DNA from: Muricea muricata
Taxonomy: Eukaryota; Cnidaria; Anthozoa; Malacalcyonacea; Plexauridae
Assembly (NCBI GenBank): GCA_963855995.1
Contig: OY979724.1
Coordinates: forward strand, 8,379,032 to 8,443,031
Length of the DNA stretch: 64,000 bases
Direction: 5' to 3'
This document shows, piece after piece, positions 33,701 to 45,700 of the stretch. Every line of letters begins with the position of its first letter. The first letter of the stretch is position 1. The translations under genes and the position numbers were made by a program. The notes below the pieces were generated by a model. It had not been told where the DNA came from. It made no database searches and saw nothing but the letters and a program-made list of their open reading frames with translations.

Positions 33701-36700
33701 AAATGCTTCAGAGAAGATGCAGGTGCAAAAAACGTTGACGTTTTTGGATATGAAACACTGTGTAATTCGCTGAATGGCTCACCAATTTTGGCAGGAGAAT
33801 TAATCGCTCGTTATCCAGTTATCAACCCTGCGTCCATCGTGAGCACTACTATCTATAGTCAGTGCACCTTTGTAGCTACAGACGAATACGGAGCGTCACC
33901 ATCTAAACGCCCAAAAGTAGACATAGAAGGTACAGTTCTTTATCTGAAAAAGTTTTTGAAACCAAATTAAAATATAATTTTCTGGAAACACCACATAAAT
34001 TTATTATCGCAAAGCTTTCGAACCGTAAGCTCGAAAATTCGAACCAAAATTATATTTTAATTTGATATTCACGATGCAAACATACAAGGAATTTATTTTT
34101 AAAATCAATTATAATTTTGTGGCACTTCACTGGAGTTGGCATAATTTCTAAAGGGTGAATGTGCCTTAATTCGAGTGGAATTAAATCATGTCGAAATTTG
34201 AGCCGCGGGAAAATTAAAGTTAAGAAAAATTTGTCAACTTTACAGGTCATGCGGAAGGTGTCGTACTTAAAAGAACAAGAAAGATCAAACGTAAAGCAGG
34301 CATAGAAGGTACATGTACATGCAGTTCTTTATCAGCTAATATTTTTTAATCAATTATGATTTAGTGGCACTTCACTGGCAACCTCGTACCCAGGCGCTTT
34401 CTTTGGGGAAGGAAAGACCCTGGTCGGGGCTGATCACGTGAATCCCCAGATTTTGGGGATAAATTATAAATTCAGCTAGGGAGGGGTGGTTGAGGAGTGG
34501 GCTTGTTGTGTTTGAAAAATTATAACTTGCGTGTTAAACTTCAGAACGATAAAATTTAATTTTGCAACAAGAGATCGTGAAATAATTCGTATTTATTAAG
34601 ATACGGCTTCCTGTATATTATCGAGTATTGGATTACATTGTCAAACGATCGGATTTCAGTGGACAACCAGCGCGAGAAAAGCATGCTCAACACAATCTTC
34701 AAGTGTTAATTCTAAGTCGACCGATCAAACGAACAATATGGATGTGACTGATGTCCGGTTTGAAATACATCCTATCCGACACGTAAGTTAATCTAACGCC
34801 GGATTTACCTTGAGTTATGCAGAGATGTGGAATTGCTATGAAATAACGAGACCCAGCGATCCCGCGCAAGTACTGTGACTGTATGTTCTAAACATGCTCT
34901 CGACTGTTACAACCTGTCAAAGTATATGCCGTTTTGGCAGTGGTGAAACTCTATGATAAAGATTTATGTCGAAGTATAGCTTCCTTTTATCAAACGTATT
35001 GTAACTCATGATACGATGTAAACAAAGCCAAAGATTCTTCCGTGCGTGCGGTATGACTTGGACATTTTAATTATAGTATTGTATAATATGCGTATAATTA
35101 TATACAAATCACTTTATTATATTTATTATATACACCAGCCACATAAATATTATTAAGAGCTTTCATTGCTATTAACTTTGTAGCTTGATTTATCTAGAGT
35201 ATTTTCAAAGCAATTGCATGCTGCTGTGAGAATCAATATATTAACTGTAGACTTCACTACATGATTACTGCATAGAACGTAATACACATGCACATTATTT
35301 TAGCGACTAACTATGGCGCACTAGACAAACAGTCGATCAACAGAAACTATAAAAAATCCCTGTACAATGTAATGCTATGTGTGCGAGAGTTTCTGCGTTT
35401 ATATAGAGTTTATGTGATGAATATATGCATACATACTATTTCTGACAAAATGTAGAGACACTTTGGTACAGAAACCTTAGAGATACAGTATAATAGAAAA
35501 ATACTTCGCTAAACTTTATCTGCTATCATTCTGTTAAAAAAAAAGCGAGAGTAAATCACCATATAGGTATATTCCAATTGGATTTGGGGGATACTGGGCA
35601 GTATTTTGCCCTCAAAAGCATGCGGTAGTTTACTTGTTTTACATGTATAATTTTGTAGCATAGATTCTCTAACAATTTTTTGCACCAAATATTGTCTTAA
35701 AATCTTCCTGTAGTACATTGTGTTTAATATAAATGATTATTTCAAAATAAAATCAATAACATGTAAACAGTCTACAGGCAGTTTTAGAATCAATTGATTG
35801 AATGGACATTCATTGTTTTATTTGGCTGTCAGTCCAAATCAACGCTTGCCGAAACCTGCTAAAACCCTAAACTGCTAAACATACATCACTCTTGGCTCCT
35901 ATATGAGAAATTAACAAGTAAATCAATGCCGTTTCCCAATAACAATATATACCGTTTCCAAATAACAACAATTTAGTACTGAGATAGTGCATACTGTAAA
36001 TATAAGCCCCGAGGCGGCCGAGAGAACATAATAACAGTTACAAAGCATACGCACAATCACACGTTTTTAGTACTCATTTCCTGACTTGCTACTTACAATA
36101 GAATCTGTTTACCATATTTTTATGATTTAAAAGCAAACAGAAATCAAACTTAGCAAGTATTTTGAAGTATACATGATTCATAAAGTTGGCTGTACACAAC
36201 ACTCACTGCCTACACCCCTTAGGCAATCAAAATTTTTCACATCACGTGACCAGCCCCGACCAGGGTCTTTCCTTCCCCGAAGAAAGAGCCTGGGTACGAG
36301 GTTGCTTCACTGGATGTTGCATAATTTTTGAAGGGTAAATGTCTCTTAATTCGCGTGGAAATCATGTCGAAATTTAAGTAAATAAAAGTACGTGAATAAT
36401 CACACACATGGATAATGGCCGTTTTTATACTAGAGACGGATAATGCGTCTGGACGCATAATGCGTCCTTCTATATTGTTCGTCTAGTATAAAGACGGGAC
36501 GGATAATCCGACGAACTATCAGGCAAACCACTACAATAATTTTTTTCCGGCTTTTTGCATCACGGTTTTAGAATAGCCAGATTATTCGTCTGTGTGCCGT
36601 CTTTACACACACAGACGCATAATACGTTTAGACGAACTATCGTCGATAGTGCGTCTGTTCAGACGAATAACCGAACATAGTTCGTCCAGACGCATAATGC

Positions 36701-39700
36701 GTCTTGTGCCCGTCTTTATACTACAGACGGATAATCAGACGAATAATAAAACCTTGCCCAAGTTCGTCCAGACGCATAATGCGTCTCTAGTATAAAAACG
36801 GCCAATAAATAATCGAACCTAAATACACATAAATTACGCTTGCTCTTGTGGTCAGAGCATTGCGCCGGCATTGCAAAAATGGAGGTTGAATCCTGCCAGA
36901 GGACCAGTGTTGTAGGATTCGAGTGCGAACTTGGTCTTGAGCAAATCGGATTCGATGTCAAAGAACTCCCACTTGACGAATTCTACGAGTATTATCTTTC
37001 AACTTCGGACTTCGCATTGTCTGTACTTATAACCTGAAGTGTATTTCTTACCCTTTCATAATTTTAGAATGACAGTGCTCATTGCAAATTTAAGTCTAGC
37101 ATTAAGTTTCAAAACCCTTTGGGAGCGGTCACATTTTGCTCGAGGACGATTCTCCCCGTGAACGGCACTTGCTACTTGTCCATTAATTTCCTGAAAGACG
37201 CAAATAACGTGTTGTTTTACTATTCGCTAATGTTTGTTTTGATGCTACAAACTCGTAAAACTTTTACTTTGTGATGAGAAAACAAATAAAATAGAAAGAA
37301 CATGCAATATTTCGTCTAAACTGTAGTCTGCCACGGGTTAAAGCTGAATACATGACTTACAACTAGCATGTGGGAGCCTAGCTCTAGACATATGATTCGA
37401 ATGTGTGTGAGTACTTCTGATGGCCAGCCTATTACTCAGGCTTTCTCCTTGGACTTTCGATACATGTGTATGGAAGGCTGCAGAGTGATGCGAGGATGTC
37501 CCATCGTCCAGTGCACGAATGGATTGTTTGAATGTGTAGTGAGTAATTCCTATGTCCAGTCAGTCCACTAGAATTGTGAAGTGGTCATTCAAATGTTCAT
37601 TCGTCGATTGGATCCGGATAAAGAGAAATGTCCAGTGAACATTTAAATGTTCATTAGACATGTTGCATAGGTGTTAGACTTGTATGTAAAGTTGTGACGT
37701 CATTTGCGAAATGGACAAAAACGGCGATCAGCGCTACACGCATTTGTGTAACCCATACAAAAGAAGTGTGTCCAATAAATTTAGTCCTCCGCAAAAACTT
37801 TGTCAGTATAAATAATGAAAAATATTCACTTGTTTACTTCTCGTAGAATAATTTATAAGAAGTTTTGAAATAATAAGAACGGTTATTTAGAAAAGTTTCT
37901 GTCATAGTAGCTTTGAAAACTTGCATTTCTTTTTACGACGCAGATTCTGACACCGATTCTGACACCGATTCTGACACCGATTCTTCCATTACGCACGCTC
38001 AAGCGAATTGCCCCGGACAAAAATCATTGTCGTCGCAAGCGAAAGGTAAATACTTTGAATACGTAAGCTCGGATCTTTGTCAGTGCTAAGAATAATGCAC
38101 CAAATTATATTTCAATTTGATATTCACCATGCAAACATACAAGGAACTTATTTTTAAAATCAATGATGATTTTGTGGTACTTCACTTGATGTTGCATAAT
38201 TTCTGAAGGGGAAAAGTGTCTTAGTTCACGTGGAAATCATGTCGAAATTTAAGCTGCGGGAACAGTTAAGAAAAATTTATCAACTATACAGGTCATCCGG
38301 AAGGTGTCGTACCTAAAAGAACAAGAATGATCAAACGTAAACCAGGCATAGAAGGTACAGTTCTTTATCTGCAAATATTTTTTTAATTATGATTTTGGGG
38401 TACTTCACTTGATGTTGCAAAAGTTCTGAAGGGTAAATGTCTCTTAATTCACGTGGAAGTCATGTGGAAATTTAACCGCGGGAAAAGTTGAGAAAATAAA
38501 AGTACATAAATAATCAAACACATGGATAATAGATAATCGAACCTAAATACACATAAATTACGCTTGCTCTTGTGGTCAGAGCATTCCAACGGCATTGCAA
38601 AAATGTAGGTTGAATCCTGACGGTGGACCAGTGTTGTAGGATTCGAGTGCGAACTTGGTCTTTAAACAAATTGAACTCGATGTCAAAGAACTTGCACTTG
38701 ACGGAATTCTATACGAGGAGAGAATTCTATCTTTTAACTTCGGACTTCGCACTGTCTGTACTGATAAGCTGAAGTGCATTTTTTATCATTCCATAAGTTT
38801 AGAATGACAGTGCTCATTGCAAATTTAAGTCTAACAATAAGTTTCAAAACTCTTTGGCAGCGGTCACATTTTGCTCAATTTGAAGAGAAAATGGCGATTC
38901 TCCCCGTGAACGGTACTTGCTACTTGGTCATTAATTTCCTGAAAGACGCAAATAACGTGTTGTTTTACTATTCGCTAATGTTTGTTTTGATGCAACAAAC
39001 TTGCGAAAGTGTACTTTGTGATGAGAAAACAAATAAAATAGAAATAACATGAAATATGTCGACTTCTTAACTGTTGTCTGCCTCGGGTTGAAGCGGAATA
39101 AAAGACGTATAAGCTAGCATGTGAGAGCCTAGCTCGCCCACATAGTAGATAGCTACGATACAGAGGTTTCACTCGGAGGTGCTAAGTGTGCCTGATTTTG
39201 GCTTGACCTATTGAATGTCTTCAGAGGAATGTTAAAGGGGCAGTGTCACCATCTGCGCATCTTGTTCTGCGCATAACAACAATTTTCGGAAATTGCCGGA
39301 ATCACTCGGAACCGTCAAAGGAGCGAAGAGTGAACGAAGCTTTTTTTTTGAGGAGATATCGAAATGGTGAGTAAAAATTTACATATATTTGCATACATGG
39401 AGTTCAGTTGGTTTGATAAACGCCCTACCTTTTGTATAGGAAAGCCACTGCGATTGTAAGAGTTCTTGTAGCGTCAAAAGGAAAGAGAATGGGACGCGAG
39501 GTTGTCCTTGCAAGGGGAGAAACGTTGAATGTTCCGATGAATGCACGTGCGGTACTCGCAATAAATCTTGCCAGAATAGGGTAAGTAATATATTGTTGCA
39601 GGATTATGAATCAAAAGTATGTATTTAACAGTTGCGTTTGTGATTTTCGACCAGGCTATGACAGAAAACTCTGGAAGGGAAAGAGACGACAGGAGTAGAA

Positions 39701-42700
39701 AAGGTACTCGTGCGAAACAGAGTAAAGAAAAAGGCTTTCGCCTCAGTAGCAAGCCAACAGAGTCAGAGGATACACAAAGGGAAAAGGAGCACAAAGATGT
39801 CAAGGTAAAGAACGTCTTTGGTTTTGTTGAATACGTTTTAAATGATGGCTTTTAATGTGTTTGAATCCGCACGTATTGTAAGCCTTGTTTACGTTTTTAT
39901 TCAGAATATAAGTACCCAAATACCTGTAGTATATTTTTATATAGCTCATTTCTGATTTTATTGCAACATCGGTATAATATTTTACAATTGTATGAAACGT
40001 GTGGGTTGAGTCATCCTGATTATCTGAGTAAAAATATAGTTCCTAGTCTATGTAGTTTGAGCCCACAACTATTAAATACAATTTTTTTACTATAATTGTA
40101 GGATTTTATTGCAACATTGGACGAGGCCATGGTAAGAAAACTTGCTATAAGAAGCCTACGGAGAGGGATTGGTAGCATGGACTACATAGAAACATTACTG
40201 ATAACGGAGGATGACCTTGATGAGGATGAAAATTTTGGTGAGTTCAGTAACACAGCAACTGATCAAGCAACTGGTTTAGCACTGGCAGGTAGTCCTTCCA
40301 ACACACAGAACCCAGATGATGTAGAGGATTCAGCATCAGGTGCTATTCCAGATTGGTGCGTTTGTGGTAAATGTCATCCAATGCCACAAGAAGTCGAGAA
40401 TAAGTGTTGCAAATTAAAAAAGTGCATAACACTTTCTTCTCGATTTGCAAAATTGTGCCTGGACCCTGATGTGGTAGAGCTATGCATAAAAAGTACAGGG
40501 GATATTAGAAATGACAGAGAAGACAACAGCAGCAGGGCTTTTCGAAAAGCAGCCTATAGACAATTTATACTTGCCCGCTATGGCCGTCTTGGTAAGGGAA
40601 ACAGACGAGTCTGCCCTTCATGTGTAGTAACGAAAATTAGGAAACAGTGGCCATCCATTACTGGAGTTTACATGGGGTATAGAGAACATTAGTGCTAACA
40701 CTCAGACCAACAGTAAACTATGTATTTGTAAACATATATTTTCATAATGTGGCCTACACCAAAATGCACTAGCTAGTGGTATATGCACTTAAAAGAATGG
40801 TTCATCAAATATTTTATTTCATGGCAAATTTAAATTTCATTCATTTTCTCATGGTGCCACCTGTTTCACGTATTAATTTTTCAGCGAATAATATCACATG
40901 CAATTAAGATTATGTCAATTAATACTTATTGAATGTGCCTGAGGGAAACAGTATGTTTTCTAGACCCGAGAAACGGCAAGCAGAAAAAAGCAGCGGTTGA
41001 GGTTGCGTAAAAAAGGCTGTTTCCTGAGGTACACACTCAATAACTATTATGTTATTTACTAAGTGTACCACAATTTATTATAAAATGTATATTTAAATGA
41101 AACATTTCTTTCCAAAACAAAATCTTGGCTCTGTTAAGTTGTTATTTACTGGTGAATATAAAGGATGGCCATCACTCAGATGCATTGCTAAGGGACAATC
41201 AAATTTCTTGACTATCACATGATAAAAAACTAGATTCATATTAGTAATCTGACACTGCAGATAACAATGAAAAATTCGTTGTTATAAGGGGGATTTGAAC
41301 TCACATCTACAAATTTTTTGTTGTTCTCGGCAGTGTCAGATTAATATGAAGCTAGTTTTTCATCTCTCCGAGGGTGGTTGTGAAATAGAATTGAATCGTG
41401 TGATATGCTTTTGACTGCCAAGAAGCAAGAAAAGTTGAACTTTGACACTTAGAATATGATATTTGATTAAAAGTTGTGATATTTAATTTGAATTTGCCCT
41501 GATACGAAACTTAATTTTTGTGTACATTCATTCATTCAATTGCTATACTAATAATCATAGAAGCCCCAAAAATTTCAATTTAACAGTCAAAATATTTACA
41601 TTAGATACAAATATGAAACTAAATTTGTGTGTACATGCAATTGTATTCAATTGTTATAACAATAAATCTTAAAAGCCCAAAAAATTTCAATTCAACAATC
41701 AAAATATTTACACTAGATATGGATATAAAACTAAAATTTTTTGTTCATTCTATTAATTGTTGTACTAATAAATTTTAGAAGCCCAAAAAAAAATTTGTAA
41801 GTAAAATATTTACATTTATAGATATACGCTAGACTTGCCAACATTTTGAGTGACCTGGGGGGATTTAAAGCTCTATAATATAGCTTTGCATTTTGAGGCA
41901 AGCTATAAAGGGTCATACGTTGCATCCTTGAGCTATGTTGATTGCTAACAAATATGCTTGGATTCAACAAAAAATGAACTTTTAGAAAATATTAACATAT
42001 GCAATTGAAATGCTAAATAGAAATTGGGAGTTTAAAATTTTCAAAAATTTTGCAGGAGATAAAATCAAGCCACAAATGTCAGACTCTCTCATGCAAATTG
42101 AGCAAGTTGGCATGCCTGGTACACTGACACTGCATTTTGAAATGGCAACAATTACAGTCACCAGTGTTCATTGTTTTGTAAATCTGCTTCTTCGTGCAAT
42201 GATTTCCTTAGTTGGTGGTGGTGGAACATGTGCAGTTGTTGGTGAGATAAGGGCAGGGTCACTTGTGTTCAGATCAACATGCTTTGTAACTGGATCTGTG
42301 TCCATAGCTCTCCTCTTCATCATGTGGGAAATAAGAACTGGGATGTATTCATATCCTTTCTCTTGTTTCACTTTTTTAATGTCCCACTGCCGGGTTCTTG
42401 GATTGTATTTGCGCGTTATAATTTCGTCACCAGACTTAGATTTCTTCTGTGGGAGGTTTACATGGAAATTCCAGTCTATAGCTGTAAGTTGCCGTCTTGC
42501 TTTGTAAGTCTGATAACTAAAATTTAATTAAAGACATCACGTTCTGGGCTTTATTGAAGTTTAAAATATCTTTTTACTTGCCCAAAACTTACTTAAAAGG
42601 CACTCTCTTAGGAGTGTACACCAAACCAAGACTGTTTGCGCACTCGATACTTCCAGTATGCCTACATCAAATCAAAAGCAAGAAAATGCCTATATCAACT

Positions 42701-45700
42701 TTATCTTTGAGACATATGTAGATTATACCATTAACTAAGACTTCTTGAAAGACACTAATCTGCCACCAACACTTTTACCTTACCTGAAACGGGTATAATA
42801 CTTGAAACTATCAAGTAGTTGAGGGTTCAGAATAACTTTTTGTAACTCTATAAAGTCTTTATCCCGACGATCAAAAAACGGAAGACTTTTATCATGGCTA
42901 TCGTCATCATCCGCATGGTCGCATTGTCCCCCTAGCCATTGGTGCTCGTCACAGATGTGGTGCAATAAACCAATCCATTTGTCCTAAGTAAATATAATAA
43001 AAAATAACCATCCTGAGGTTTCAGCAATGCCAAAATATAAGTACAGTAATAGAATTAGACATATACTTTACCTTCATAAGTCTCAGTGCTTCTTTGTCAG
43101 TGGTGGTTTCATCTTGGCGGCATGCACTGGAGCAGTACCAGAAATGTCTGATGATGTGGGGAGACCAGTCTTTTATTTTCTGCATTTCTTTTGGTTTGCT
43201 TAACTAAAATAGACATCAGCATACTAAGCAAAAATATGTTAAGTGGTCTGACGAAGAGTTTCTAATATTGCTTTAAAATACTCACATACTGTAACATACT
43301 AACCTTTGTCAAACATTTTTTAATACTTTTTGACTTGTGCCACACATCCATGCTGTATATTATTTCTTTATATTTTGATTCTAAAATTAAAAAAGGTAAC
43401 ACATGATATTCATATATTTAATACTGTTCTATAAACTACAGAAACATCTGGATCATGATGATTGCAACAGACATTTTTGTTTGCTAACATACCCATTAAT
43501 GCTTTTACAGAAGTGGAGGCATCAGTCACTAGCTCAACCACTTGAATTTCATTAGTAAGGCGATCAAGACTTCGCCGCACTGCCTCTTTCTCCATATTTG
43601 TTGAAATTAGGCCAACATGCCTCTTATCCAAGACTTCAATGTCAAGAATGTAATTTGATTCTACTTCCATCAAGAAGTAGCAAAGATTCTTGGCATTGAA
43701 GCCTGGAGAGTCACATTGGCCATCACCACCAAGAACCACATCTTTTCCTAGGAATTCTTTCACTAATTCACCCCGCATCCAAGTCCACCACATATTTATT
43801 TCGGGAATCAAATACAGGCGCTGGAATCGGTAGTACGTTGATTTAGACAGAAATTCCAAGTTTAGGAAATTTGCCATGCGTTTCACGTTGGCAAAATTGC
43901 TTCCTGATAGAATGATCGAGGCTGCTGCCTGGAGGTTGTTGCCATAAATGTCGTTTACCTCACGAGATGAGCAAAACCTATATTTATGTCCCAGTGGACA
44001 TTGGCAATTCAATATTAGTGTTATGCCTACTAAGTGATGCTGTATAGTAGGAAAAGCAGTGCACCCAGGAGTCTGGCATCTAGCTTGAAATGCTGCAAGA
44101 AGAATATCTAATGAGCAAACAAATTTTCTTTCTTTGACCATGCTGTATTCTTCTTGCATGGTATACACATCAGTCCCTCTGCTGAATTTCAGATGCGGTC
44201 CATAAGTCACTGCAGGAGTGATGGCTGAGGGTTGTAGATTGCCCGTATCTTCCTGCAACTCATCAGATTGCTCATCAGATAGTGGGTATATTTCGTGTTG
44301 ATCCAACTCAAGATCTGGTAAATCAAATTCATCGTCATCATTGCTATCAGTCATAATGGAGCTATAGATAGTAAAATTTCGAAGATTAAGTACAAAAAAT
44401 GTGCACTCATACATAGAACCTGTCACTACCTAAACAATATATTTTTAAACAAAATTTGACATTTTGAACAAATTGATCAGAACGCTAGTAAATAATAGGT
44501 GGTATATTATCAAGTACAATGAACATTGGGATTCCTTATATGCCTATGTTTTTTAGGTTTTCTAATAATTAAAATAATCAGACCAGGATGAATTGGTCCT
44601 TCAAGTAACCATGCATGTGTTAATTTATAAACTTTTTCTATGCATATACAGGAGTAGTTCATCTATAGGCTTTTTGACTGGGTTTTTTTTAAATGACACA
44701 TCCACATGCTCACATGATTTTTCAAACATATACTAACAGTTACATACTCTGAATAGCTTTGCTCCTCTGCATTCAAATCTTCAAGAGCTGACTTGGTAAG
44801 ATCTTGCAGGCTGTAACCAGACAATAATGTTGATGTACTGTAGTGTTATCTTTGAAATTCTTCTATTCTAGCTTCCCTAGTTAATTATGAAATTTTACCT
44901 TATATCACTGGCTGCATCCCCTTCACTATCATCACTGTCATTCTTCTCATCATCGGTAAACATTGATACATTGCATACATTGGATATTGTGGAACTAGAC
45001 ATAAATAATTTGAGGTGCAGTCAATATATTTTTGCTATAATCATTCACATATAAATGTGTATACTGCAATCAGTACCTCCCAAGAACAGTTACATCAGAT
45101 TGAGCAAAGCTCATATTTGCATTAATAGTTGCAACGCTACTGTTATCTACTTCATCTCCAATAATTGGGGATTCAGACGGAGATGGAAGCTGCAGTCTTT
45201 CCTCAGTCCTCAGTGGTGTGGACGTTTCTTGACCTTCAATAAGTAAAAAACGCGCATATTTGTAACCAGCCATGTTGAATTCATCTATCCATTCAATTTA
45301 ACATCAATACTGCCCCCCCCCCCCTATTGAGTTTCCCTTATCAAAATCATCTTAGGATACAAAACATTTCAACCCTCTTCCACAGTTGCCAACTTGGTGA
45401 AAAATTTTGCTGAAGATTCCAATAAAACAAGAGCCCCCCAACCAAAACAATTAAGCCTATACAGTGGATTGAAATTTGACATACTTTGACTTTGACTTAT
45501 CCTACATGCACCCATATCACTTTGACTCAGTGGCGTAGCAAACTCGATAATTGTGGGGTCCACATTCATATACTGTAATTGTGTTCACAGACCATCAAAA
45601 CAATTAATTTCAAAAGAAATTAATTGTTCAGAACACAAAAAATAATATGTACCCCTCCAAGGTACCAAATTATTTATGCTATAGCTTTGACTTATCACTG

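Noticed and set aside
42010..42507. 165-aa plus-strand ORF inside the 7.6-kb transposon
   Set aside because: Antisense to the last transposase exon, whose frame is fixed by splicing and family motifs.
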